Shown here: positions 54,347 through 63,031 of the stretch, piece after piece | Layout: every line of letters begins with the position of its first letter | Numbering within the stretch: the first letter of the stretch is position 1 | NCBI GenBank assembly: GCA_016868855.1 | Contig: VGFP01000001.1 | Location: forward strand, 1 to 64,000 | DNA: 64,000 nucleotides | Source: Bacteroidota bacterium | GTDB lineage: Bacteria; Bacteroidota; Bacteroidia; Chitinophagales; Chitinophagaceae | Reading direction: 5' to 3' | The notes under the pieces: generated by a model | What the model was told of the DNA's origin: nothing | What the model saw: the letters and a program-made list of their open reading frames with translations, nothing else | The model's database searches: none | Made by a program: the position numbers and the translations under genes

Positions 54347-55243
54347 TTATTGCGGTTTCCCGTCAATCATTTGTTTGTATTTGATAACCGCATTGGCGAT
54401 TGATCGAACAATTTCTTTTTGTCCTGCCTCACTGTTTAAATAATCCTCTTCCTCTTTGTTGGTGATGAATCCTGTTTCAACCAGTACTGCCGGCATGTTG
54501 GTTGCCTGCAATACCCAAATTCCCATGTGATTTCTTTGCAGCACGCCCCAGCTTTTTCTGCCATTTCCTACAAACTCATCTTCAATCATGGAGGCTAATC
54601 TAACTGAATTCTTGAAGAATTTTTGTGACCATAATCTGGCTTTGATCAGTGCCTCCGGACTATTTACATCAGGCACTTCCATTACCTCTGCAGATGATTC
54701 GTATCGCTCATCTGCGATGATGCCTTTGGTCTTTTCATCCGATCTGTCAGCAGCCCATATATAGGTGGAAGTCCCATATACCGGATTGGGTGAATATCTG
54801 TAAGTGGGTACCTTTTTGTACACTTTCTTCTTTTTCCCTTTTACTTTTTTGTAGGTGGCAATCGTTTTATAACCAGTGATTTCTTTTTTTGGGGGAGCAG
54901 CATTGACGTGGATACACAGAAACAAATCACCGTTTTCCCGATTGGCGATGTTGGCTTTTTCTTTGGGATTGTGATAAATGTCGGTCGACCTGGTCATGAC
55001 AAAACGAATATCAGGCATCTCATTTCTCAGCACAGTATCCAGTGTCAACGCCAGTTGCAATGTAATCTGTGCTTCGGTGGAGTAGGTCCCTTTCGCCCCT
55101 TGGTCAGTCCCCCCGTGTCCCGCATCAATGATGATGGTTTTTATTTTGGGTGATTTGGTTGGCATTTGCTGCGCCTTGAGAGAACCAGTCACCCAAACTG
55201 CTGCCAGGGCCAGAGAAAGAACTGTAGCTGATAATCTATTCAT
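54347..55243 (-). CDS. N-acetylmuramoyl-L-alanine amidase (Amidase_3)
   Basis: Exported zinc amidase of 298 aa that removes stem peptides from peptidoglycan. The signal peptide ends near SLKAQ. Zinc ligands are His43 in IIIDAGHGGTDQGA, Glu in NIANRENGD and His in FLCIHVNAAPP; VLVETGFITN carries the catalytic Glu. A basic insert (KKVKGKKKKVYKKVPTY) between the second and third motif may gate the site or bind wall polymers. It is the first gene of a four-gene operon. Confidence 0.92.
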   Translation of the reverse strand: MNRLSATVLSLALAAVWVTGSLKAQQMPTKSPKIKTIIIDAGHGGTDQGAKGTYSTEAQITLQLALTLDTVLRNEMPDIRFVMTRSTDIYHNPKEKANIANRENGDLFLCIHVNAAPPKKEITGYKTIATYKKVKGKKKKVYKKVPTYRYSPNPVYGTSTYIWAADRSDEKTKGIIADERYESSAEVMEVPDVNSPEALIKARLWSQKFFKNSVRLASMIEDEFVGNGRKSWGVLQRNHMGIWVLQATNMPAVLVETGFITNKEEEDYLNSEAGQKEIVRSIANAVIKYKQMIDGKPQ

Positions 55244-55326
55244 ATTCAGGAAGATTGACGTGAAGCATTCAAAGAATCTTCACATATCCTTACCACATTA
55301 TTTAGTTATTTTTACCTGCCATCATT

Positions 55327-58014
55327 ATGCTGCAGGTCGTTAGCAAATTTAGCTTAAAATATCTTTTTTTCTTGATTTTATGCTCAGGGGCATGCGCCCT
55401 TTTAACGTTTCCCATACAAGCTCAAACCAAAGCCCCGGCAAAAGACACCATCGTTGTTCCTCCAAAAACAGATACGCTCGGGAATAAAAACAAGACGGAT
55501 ACTGTTTTGCTTAAGATTTCGAAGGACTCCATACCTGCGCAAATTGATTACGAAGCGCAAGATTCCATGGTCTTGGATGTGGATGCCAAAAAGATTTTTT
55601 TATTTGGTAAGACACAAATCAAATACGAAGATGTTCTGCTGAATGCACCCTTGATTGAATTTGATCAGGAGACACAGTTTGTGTATGCGAAAATGACAAA
55701 AGATTCTACCGGAAAGGTAGAGGGAATGGCGAAGCTCAAACAGGCAGAATCAACTACTGTGAGCGACAGCATTCGGTTCAACTTTAAAACGCAGCGTGGA
55801 ATGACCTACGCGTCTTTTTTTCAGCAATCAGATTTTTTCAATTTTGCTGAAAAGGTGAAGAAGTATGATGCAGAAACATTTTTTGCATCCAAGGGGAGAT
55901 TCACTACCTGCAATTTGGATACACCTCACTTTGCATTTCGTTTCAGCAAAGCAAAATTCATCAATAAAAAACTCGTTGTAACCGGACCTGTTCATCCTGA
56001 ATTTGAGGATGTTCCAATACCGCTTTATTTGCCATTTGGAATTTTTCCCATGCAAAAAGGAAGACAGTCAGGCATTCTACCACCACAGTTTACAGTGAAT
56101 GAAAATTTTGGATTGGGACTCGAGGGATTGGGTTATTACAGGGCCATCAATGATTATGTAGATGCAAAAGTTTGGTTCGATATATACTCATACGGATCTT
56201 GGCGTGCCAATTTTTCTCCCACGTACAGAAAAAGATACCACTACAATGGAACATTCAATTTGAGTTTGCAAAATACCAAGTTTGCTTTCAAGAACGATCC
56301 AGACTACAGCAAGAACAGAAGTTTTTTTGTTACCTGGACCCACTCAATGGACAGCAAGGCGCGTCCGGGTGTTACTTTCAATGCCAGCGTGAATGCGGGA
56401 AGCAGCAAATACCTTCGCTTGGTTCCCAATGGAGCACTTGTCAATCCCGGATTTACCGGAAATATTGCTGGTGCCGGTAATTACATGCAGCCAATTAATT
56501 TCACGAATCAGCTTACTTCAACAATATCCTATCAGAAAATTTGGAATGGCACACCTTTCAATTTGGCGATGAATCTGAGTCACAACCAAAATACATCTAC
56601 CAAAATTGTCAACCTCAATCTTCCCGATATCACCTTTGTGATGAATAACATTTATCCGTTTCAGCCGAAAGAATCTGTCGGACAATCCAAATGGTATGAG
56701 AAGTTGGGAATTGGATATACTGGCAATTACCGTGGACAAATAACTTTTTATGATACTGCTTTCAGGTTCAAGCAATTGATTGATACTTTCCAATGGGGTG
56801 CATCACACAATGTGCCGATCATTTTATCATTGCCTTCCCTCGGGCCATTTCAGGCAGCTCCTAATTTCTCTTTCAAAGAAAAATGGTTTGCACAGAAATT
56901 TTTCCGCAACTGGAACAATGTCACTAATAAATTGGATACAACCATTGAAAAAGGTTTTTTTGCTGCAAGGGAAATCAGCATGGGCTTTTCTGTAAGCACC
57001 GCATTGTTTGGAACCTATCAATCCAAAAAAGCAACTTCCACAGTACAGGCCATCCGCCACGTTATGCGACCAGTATTTTCAGTGAATTACAAGCCTGATT
57101 TGATGAAGCCTTTTTATTCCAACCAACAAATCAATCAACGGGGTGATAAGCTACCACTGTCGTTATTCGATGGTAGTATTTTTGGTCCATTCAGTGCTGA
57201 ACAATACGGTGGTATTGGGTTTGGCATTGATAACAATATGGAAATGAAGGCTAGGGTAAAATCCGATACAGGGGAAGCAGAAATTAAGAAAATAAAATTG
57301 TTGGATGGATTTGGAATTACTGGGGGGTATAATCTCTTGGCGGATTCCTTCAATCTTTCTACGATGAATATTTATGCCAGAAGCAGTTTGTTTGATAAAA
57401 TAAATATAACAGCCAACGCAACATTGGATCCATATAAAACCAATCCATTGACCGGTTACAGGATAAATGAATATGCCTGGAATGGAGGGAAGTTCAACAT
57501 GGGAAGAATTGTCAATGGGAACGTCAACATTTCTACCAGTTTGCAGAGCAAGAAAAAGGATGACAAAAAACCGCTTGTTTCAGAAATCAGTCAGAATGAA
57601 AATCTAACGAATGATCAGATCCAACAACAGTTGGATTATGTAAGACGGAATCCTGCGGAATTTACAGATTTTAGTATTCCGTGGACACTGAGTTTTAGTT
57701 ACTCACTTACTTTTTCAAAGTTGCTGCAAAAGGATTATACGTTCAAGACAGAAATTGCTTCAAGCATAAATTTTAATGGCGATTTCAGTTTGACGCCGAA
57801 ATGGAAAGTGGGAGCAAATGGGTATTACGATTTGAATACGATGCGCATTCAATCGCTCACCACGTTTATTACGCGTGACATGCATTGTTGGCAGTTGTCT
57901 ATTAATATCACGCCCGTTGGCGTATATAAGTTTTTCAACATCAGTATCAGCCCGAAGTCGGGCATTTTGCGCGATCTCAAAATCAACCGCACAAGATATT
58001 TTTATACTCAATAG
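55327..58014 (+). CDS. lptD: LptD-like outer-membrane LPS assembly protein
   Basis: An 895-aa exported protein with a signal peptide ending around PIQAQ. The N-terminal OstA-like jellyroll (ITYEAQDSMVLDVD-like segment near residue 75, then FLFGKTQIKYEDVLLNAPLI) precedes a long beta-barrel of LptD_C type, with LYLPFGIFPMQKGRQSGILP as a conserved marker. It should place LPS on the cell surface. It is divergent from the amidase operon that encodes the OstA-like bridge. Its last 7 bases overlap convergent plsC. Confidence 0.87.
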   Translation: MLQVVSKFSLKYLFFLILCSGACALLTFPIQAQTKAPAKDTIVVPPKTDTLGNKNKTDTVLLKISKDSIPAQIDYEAQDSMVLDVDAKKIFLFGKTQIKYEDVLLNAPLIEFDQETQFVYAKMTKDSTGKVEGMAKLKQAESTTVSDSIRFNFKTQRGMTYASFFQQSDFFNFAEKVKKYDAETFFASKGRFTTCNLDTPHFAFRFSKAKFINKKLVVTGPVHPEFEDVPIPLYLPFGIFPMQKGRQSGILPPQFTVNENFGLGLEGLGYYRAINDYVDAKVWFDIYSYGSWRANFSPTYRKRYHYNGTFNLSLQNTKFAFKNDPDYSKNRSFFVTWTHSMDSKARPGVTFNASVNAGSSKYLRLVPNGALVNPGFTGNIAGAGNYMQPINFTNQLTSTISYQKIWNGTPFNLAMNLSHNQNTSTKIVNLNLPDITFVMNNIYPFQPKESVGQSKWYEKLGIGYTGNYRGQITFYDTAFRFKQLIDTFQWGASHNVPIILSLPSLGPFQAAPNFSFKEKWFAQKFFRNWNNVTNKLDTTIEKGFFAAREISMGFSVSTALFGTYQSKKATSTVQAIRHVMRPVFSVNYKPDLMKPFYSNQQINQRGDKLPLSLFDGSIFGPFSAEQYGGIGFGIDNNMEMKARVKSDTGEAEIKKIKLLDGFGITGGYNLLADSFNLSTMNIYARSSLFDKINITANATLDPYKTNPLTGYRINEYAWNGGKFNMGRIVNGNVNISTSLQSKKKDDKKPLVSEISQNENLTNDQIQQQLDYVRRNPAEFTDFSIPWTLSFSYSLTFSKLLQKDYTFKTEIASSINFNGDFSLTPKWKVGANGYYDLNTMRIQSLTTFITRDMHCWQLSINITPVGVYKFFNISISPKSGILRDLKINRTRYFYTQ

Positions 58015-58736
58015 CTTGTATACACATCTATCATAACCTTGTGTACATGTTCTTTCAATGCATTCAAATTGCTGAATTCTTTTGGGTCTATTGGAAGCAG
58101 AAATTGCATTGAAATCGTGCCGGGCCAGAAATAAAAAGTTTTATTCGTTGGCAGCATCTCTTTGGTACCACGTATGATGGCTGGAATTATTTTTTTGCCA
58201 GTGTCCATGGATAGTCTGAATGCCCCGTCATGAAAGGATTTCAGCGGTTGATCGGTTTTGTTTCTTGTTCCTTCAGGGTAAATGCACATATGGATGCCCA
58301 TGTTCAAAACGTCTTTCATTTTCTGATAACTTTCTTTTCTGTTGTTTTCGTCTTTTCGGTTGATAAGCACTGCTCCACGTTTGTATATAATGCCAAATAG
58401 AGGTATACGCGACATTTCAACTTTTGCGATGGTTTTGTTGGCTCCCGGAATACCTGGACTAGACAGCGGTACATCCATGAAAGAATTGTGGTTGCAAACA
58501 ACAATATAGTTTTCTCCTTTTTGAAAATTTTCTTTTCCATTAATTTTTACTTTGATCAGACTCAGTGGAAAAAAGAGGGCCATCCACATTCTGCTGAAAC
58601 GGATCATCCATGCAGTGCTCGAGGGCTCACCAAAAATACCTGTCACCCATATGGGAATCAAAAAAATCAACATGGTTCCAATAAAAGCTATGGCAGTCCA
58701 TACCGCTAAAATTCTGGCTATAATATTTTTAATCAT
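58008..58736 (-). CDS. plsC: 1-acyl-sn-glycerol-3-phosphate acyltransferase
   Basis: Inner-membrane acyltransferase of 242 aa that adds the second acyl chain in phosphatidic acid synthesis. Two N-terminal spans are followed by the catalytic H(x)4D motif NHNSFMDVPL, the FGIIYKRGAVLINR block and the substrate motif YPEGTRN. It overlaps the ung stop by 8 bases, so the two are translated from one message. It is convergent with the LptD-like gene. Confidence 0.92.
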   Translation of the reverse strand: MIKNIIARILAVWTAIAFIGTMLIFLIPIWVTGIFGEPSSTAWMIRFSRMWMALFFPLSLIKVKINGKENFQKGENYIVVCNHNSFMDVPLSSPGIPGANKTIAKVEMSRIPLFGIIYKRGAVLINRKDENNRKESYQKMKDVLNMGIHMCIYPEGTRNKTDQPLKSFHDGAFRLSMDTGKKIIPAIIRGTKEMLPTNKTFYFWPGTISMQFLLPIDPKEFSNLNALKEHVHKVMIDVYTSY

Positions 58737-59418
58737 TTGATGGTTTTATCAGCCAATCGATTGGATCTATTCCCTGTTCGATCAGGTATTGATTTGTTTT
58801 TGAAAAATGATTGCAACCAAAAAAACCTTTGTCAGCAGCAAAAGGTGAGGGGTGTGCTGCTTTCAACACAAGGTGTTTTTTTTGATGAATGTATGCCCCT
58901 TTTTCTTTTGCAAAATTTCCCCATAATAAAAAAACAAGGTGTTCTTTTTCTTGGTTTAGTTTTTGAATGACCGCATCTGTGAATTGATGCCAACCCAGTC
59001 CAGCGTGGGAATTGGGCTGATTCGCTCTTACTGTCAATGTTGCATTCAACAACAATACACCCTGCTTTGCCCATGCGCTCAAATCACCATAATTTCTCGG
59101 CATGGTCATCCCGAGATCGGACTCAATTTCTTTGAATATATTGACCAAGGAAGGAGGAGGCTTGACCCCGGGTTGTACAGAAAAACTGAGTCCATTTGCC
59201 TGTCCGGGCCCGTGATAGGGATCCTGACCGATGATCACCACTTTTACATCATTGAAATCCGTTGAATCAAATGCATTGAATATCATGGATCCAGGCGGAT
59301 AGATCCTAGTACGGCTCTGTTTTTCAATTTTTAATTGAGCGGTTATTCTTGAAAAATAATCCTTTTGAAATTCTTCTGAAAGTGCCTTTTTCCATCCCTT
59401 CGCGATCTGTACGTCCAT
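58729..59418 (-). CDS. ung: Uracil-DNA glycosylase
   Basis: Family 1 UDG of 229 aa that removes uracil from DNA as the first step of base-excision repair. The water-activating loop GQDPYHG has Asp66, and the leucine loop carries AAHPSPFAADKGFFG. GLSFSVQPGVKPPPSLVNIF is the proline-rich DNA loop. It is first in a pair with plsC. A TTAGTTTG element (7 of 8 matches to TAnnTTTG) lies 22 nt before the ATG, next to the tRNA-Arg promoter on the other strand. Confidence 0.96.
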   Translation of the reverse strand: MDVQIAKGWKKALSEEFQKDYFSRITAQLKIEKQSRTRIYPPGSMIFNAFDSTDFNDVKVVIIGQDPYHGPGQANGLSFSVQPGVKPPPSLVNIFKEIESDLGMTMPRNYGDLSAWAKQGVLLLNATLTVRANQPNSHAGLGWHQFTDAVIQKLNQEKEHLVFLLWGNFAKEKGAYIHQKKHLVLKAAHPSPFAADKGFFGCNHFSKTNQYLIEQGIDPIDWLIKPSND

Positions 59419-59432
59419 TGTCGAATATTGCC

Positions 59433-59463
59433 TTTGTATGCAAACTAAAAAAAATTATCTTTG
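59433..59463 (+). promoter_or_regulatory. Consensus promoter of tRNA-Arg
   Basis: TTTG at 59433-59436 and TATCTTTG at 59456-59463 are separated by exactly 19 nt, a full match to the TTTG-N19-TAnnTTTG consensus known from Bacteroides. The -7 element ends 18 nt before the tRNA. On the other strand a near-consensus TTAGTTTG (59441-59448) points to ung, so two divergent promoters overlap here. Confidence 0.8.
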
Positions 59464-59481
59464 CACCCTCATACATCCACT

Positions 59482-59555
59482 GGTCCCGTAGCTCAGTTGG
59501 ATAGAGCGGCAGCCTTCTAAGCTGTAGGTCATTGGTTCGAATCCAATCGGGATCA
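59482..59555 (+). tRNA. tRNA-Arg (anticodon TCT)
   Basis: The acceptor GGTCCCG pairs with CGGGATC at 59548-59554 (one G-U pair). The D-arm GCTCAGTTGGATAGAGC, the anticodon loop CTTCTAA (anticodon TCT) and the T-arm ATTGG-TTCGAAT-CCAAT are all clear. The discriminator is A at 59555 and CCA is not encoded. It reads AGA/AGG. Confidence 0.96.
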
Positions 59556-59738
59556 CTTTCTTACATATCATTTTTCCCTTAAAAAGCTGATTTTCCGCAT
59601 TTTACAGCTCAGTTTTTTAGCTTTATTCACATTTAATTAAACATTGCTTAAACGCTGCGTAAAATAAATTTTTTTATTTTACCCATTAACAGTATTTTAA
59701 CTTTCAAATATTAATAATCAACAAATTAAAAAGGGTTT
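59556..59738 (+). promoter_or_regulatory. susC upstream region
   Basis: The gap between tRNA-Arg and the SusC gene. AGCTG (59585-59589) can pair with CAGCT (59605-59609), followed three bases later by six T, a weak terminator candidate for the tRNA. Nearer the gene, TAACTTTC at 59698-59705 matches 7 of 8 positions of the -7 consensus and ends 33 nt before the ATG. No regulator site can be named. Confidence 0.3.
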
Positions 59739-62700
59739 ATGAAAAAACAATTGCAATTGCCACGATTGAGTAAATTGTTGCTCACAACAGTCTTTGTTAC
59801 CTGCTTTGTCGGTTTCACTGTAGCACAGCAAACCGTGAGTGGAAAAGTTACCGATGCGGAGACACGTGCTCCTCTTGGTGGTGTTTCAGTTCTTGCCAAA
59901 GGCTCTGCCAATGGTACTGCGACTGATGCAGAAGGTAACTTTAAAATTGAATTGAAGTCAGATCAAAAAATCTTGACTTTCAGTTTCAATGGTTACCTCA
60001 GCAAAGATCAAGCGGCTTCTAACAACATGAATATTGCATTAGATCTGGATGTGCAAGCTCTCCAGTCTGTTGTAGTGACCGGATATACCGCTCAGCGTAA
60101 AAAAGATATCACCGGCGCGGTGGCTGTGGTGGACGCTAAGCAACTAGCTGCCACTCCCGCTGCATCATTAACTCAAATGTTACAGGGGAAGGCATCAGGT
60201 GTAATTGTTGGCAATGATAACTCCCCCGGTGGTGGTACCATGGTGCGTATCCGCGGTTTCGGAACTGTAAATAATAACTCACCACTGTATGTAATTGATG
60301 GAGTTCCCACTCAAGGTACACTTAATCAAATAAATCCATATGACATCGAAAGCATGCAGGTACTGAAAGACGCTTCTGCTGCATCTATCTATGGAGCCCG
60401 TGCTGCAAATGGAGTCGTTATCATAACTACTAAAAGAGGAAAAGCAGGCGATCCTAAAATTACCTTTGACTATTATACTGGTACACAAACACCCGGTAAG
60501 TTTTTGGAACTTTTGAATGCAGAGGAGTTAGGTAAATACCTCTTCAAGGCTGACGTTGGTGCAGGAAGAACTCCTTGGGTGAATTCACCATCTGCTCAGT
60601 ATAGATTTGATCAGAGCGGAAATGTAACTATGGCTGATTACATCAATCCAAATGTTTTTGGTACCACCTTACCCTCTAATTTTTCTTACACAAATGATAT
60701 CAACGACCCCGATCTCGGTAGAACCAAGTTTAACGTTAACATGGCAAATAAAGCCGGAACTGATTGGCAAGATGTAATTTTTGATCCAGCTCCCATTTCC
60801 AACTATCAAATTGGAGCTTCAGGAGGTTCTAAAAATGCAAAGTATTCATTGTCCGCTAATTACTTCAAACAAGATGGTATTCTTCGTTTTACCAATTATG
60901 ATAGAATCTCAGTTCGTGCAAATACAGAATTCACTCAAGGTAAGTTTACTGTTGGTGAAAATTTGACGGTTTCATACGACAGACGAAAAGGGATAACCAA
61001 TAACCAAGAATCAAACCCAATGATGTTGGCTTGGCGTATACACCCGATTATTCCAGTTTTTGACGTTACGGGTGGCCCACCCGCTCTAGGTGGCACCAAT
61101 TCATCACCTTGGAATGGTTTTGGAGGTCCCCGTGGTCCAAATTTGGGTAATGCCAGCAACCCACTAGCTGCACTTTATAGAGAAAAGGATAACAAAACCA
61201 TAGGGACACATATTTTCGGAAATGTTTTCGGTGAGTATCAAATAATTAAAAATTTAAAGGCCAGAACAAGCTTAGGTATCGAGTACAATCAATTTAATAC
61301 TAAGGCTTTCTTCATAAGAAATATTGAAGCTGCTGAACCAAGAAATACAAACACTTTACAAATGTCAAATGCATTTGATAATTCTTGGACTTGGTATAAC
61401 ACCCTTAACTACAATAAAACTTTCAATGATGATCATGAGGTGAATGTATTAGCAGGAACTGAGGCCGTAGCTACATACGCTCAAAGTTTTGGAGCGGAGC
61501 GCAGTAATTTTCTATTTGATGATCTCGACTACAGATATTTGGATGCGGGTTCCGCTGCAGGTTTGAATAATGCAGGTGCTGGTGCTATCAGAACACGCCT
61601 CTTTTCCCAATTTGCAAAAGTTAATTACGGGTATAAAAACTTTATACTCGCTGATTTTACGGTTCGTCGCGATGGATCCTCACGTTTTGCAAATGCTACA
61701 CGATGGGGTATCTTCCCGGCTGGTTCTCTGGGATTTCGTCTTACTGAATTAAAACCACTTTCAACTCTTTCTTGGTTGGACGATCTGAAGGTACGTGTAG
61801 GGTGGGGTAAGACAGGAAACCAATTAATTCCAAATGTTTATAATTCATTTACTACCTATGCATCAAATCCTGCAACTAATGGGTATGACATTGGAGGAAC
61901 TGGAACATCTGTTGCTTCAGGGTTTGATCTAGCTCAATTTGGTAATCCCAATGGCAAGTGGGAAACTACAACTTCTGCGAATGTCGGAATCGATGCAAAC
62001 ATGTTTAGTAACCGTTTGGAATTTGTATTCGACTGGTATACGCGAACCACATCAGACATGTTGGCACAAATCGCTGTGCCAAGGGCACAGGGAATTGCAT
62101 CCCTGCCTTTCACTAACATTGGCGAAATGAACAATACGGGTGTCGATGTTAATTTAAACTGGCGAGATAAAGCTTTCGGGGGTAAGGTGCGATACTCTGT
62201 TGGTATGAATTTTACACGTTACAAAAATGAGGTTATTAAATTAAACGATAACCCCACTGCAACATTGTTTGGATTTAGCACTCGTCTACCGTCAATAACT
62301 GCAACCAGAGCAGGTTACCCCATTGCAAGCTTCTTTGGCTTGTATGCCGACGGTATACTAGATGCTAAAACAGCCGCTACTGCCCCCAAACTTGGCACAT
62401 ACACTCGCGAGGGAGTTTTCAATTTCAGAGATTTTAACAAAGACGGAGTGATCAGTGCTGCTGATCGTGATATTTTCGGTAATCCGCACCCTGATTTTAT
62501 ATACGGGTTTAACCTGAGTGCAGGATATAAAAACTGGGACCTGGATGTACAAGGGTCAGGAACATATGGCAATCAAATATTCAATTACGTGAGCTATTGG
62601 ACTGATTTCAATGTATTTCAGGGTAATCGTTCAAAGCGTATGTTATACGACGCTTATGGTGAGGGCGGAAAGAATTTGTTGCCCCGACTAAATTCTAGTG

Positions 62701-62999
62701 ATGCAACTAGCCAGCAAGTGTCTACTTATTTTTTAGAGGATGGGTCCTACTTACGCTTGAGGAACGTGCAATTAACTTATACTTTGCCAAACGATATTAT
62801 GAAAAAAGTTGGTTTTTCTTCGGCTCAGATTTATGTTCAAGGTCAAAATATCCTGACTTTATCAAAGTATCGTGGAATAGATCCTGACATTAACCTAAGA
62901 AATTCTGGTGCTGATAACCAAGACATTCATATGGGTATTGACGAAGGTGCTTATCCTGTAGCTAAAACCTATTTGTTTGGACTGAGAGTTAAATTTTAA
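59739..62999 (+). CDS. SusC/RagA-family TonB-linked outer-membrane transporter
   Basis: Outer-membrane TonB-dependent transporter of 1086 aa. After the signal peptide (ending VGFTVAQQ) comes a carboxypeptidase-regulatory-like domain (VSGKVTDAETRAPLGGVSVL). The plug follows with RKKDITGAVAVVDAKQL, SPGGGTMVRIRGFG and NSPLYVIDGVPTQ, then the 22-strand barrel, ending YLFGLRVKF. It imports glycans or other large nutrients together with the SusD partner that follows. The substrate is unknown; no glycosidase follows within the window. Confidence 0.95.
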   Translation: MKKQLQLPRLSKLLLTTVFVTCFVGFTVAQQTVSGKVTDAETRAPLGGVSVLAKGSANGTATDAEGNFKIELKSDQKILTFSFNGYLSKDQAASNNMNIALDLDVQALQSVVVTGYTAQRKKDITGAVAVVDAKQLAATPAASLTQMLQGKASGVIVGNDNSPGGGTMVRIRGFGTVNNNSPLYVIDGVPTQGTLNQINPYDIESMQVLKDASAASIYGARAANGVVIITTKRGKAGDPKITFDYYTGTQTPGKFLELLNAEELGKYLFKADVGAGRTPWVNSPSAQYRFDQSGNVTMADYINPNVFGTTLPSNFSYTNDINDPDLGRTKFNVNMANKAGTDWQDVIFDPAPISNYQIGASGGSKNAKYSLSANYFKQDGILRFTNYDRISVRANTEFTQGKFTVGENLTVSYDRRKGITNNQESNPMMLAWRIHPIIPVFDVTGGPPALGGTNSSPWNGFGGPRGPNLGNASNPLAALYREKDNKTIGTHIFGNVFGEYQIIKNLKARTSLGIEYNQFNTKAFFIRNIEAAEPRNTNTLQMSNAFDNSWTWYNTLNYNKTFNDDHEVNVLAGTEAVATYAQSFGAERSNFLFDDLDYRYLDAGSAAGLNNAGAGAIRTRLFSQFAKVNYGYKNFILADFTVRRDGSSRFANATRWGIFPAGSLGFRLTELKPLSTLSWLDDLKVRVGWGKTGNQLIPNVYNSFTTYASNPATNGYDIGGTGTSVASGFDLAQFGNPNGKWETTTSANVGIDANMFSNRLEFVFDWYTRTTSDMLAQIAVPRAQGIASLPFTNIGEMNNTGVDVNLNWRDKAFGGKVRYSVGMNFTRYKNEVIKLNDNPTATLFGFSTRLPSITATRAGYPIASFFGLYADGILDAKTAATAPKLGTYTREGVFNFRDFNKDGVISAADRDIFGNPHPDFIYGFNLSAGYKNWDLDVQGSGTYGNQIFNYVSYWTDFNVFQGNRSKRMLYDAYGEGGKNLLPRLNSSDATSQQVSTYFLEDGSYLRLRNVQLTYTLPNDIMKKVGFSSAQIYVQGQNILTLSKYRGIDPDINLRNSGADNQDIHMGIDEGAYPVAKTYLFGLRVKF

Positions 63000-63031
63000 A
63001 AATGAAAGTAAAAACCTATAAATTATCAAAA

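Noticed and set aside
59482-59555. tRNA-Arg as an integration (att) site with the SusC/SusD pair as cargo
   Set aside because: No integrase and no repeated tRNA 3' end is seen, and the following genes look normal for the chromosome.
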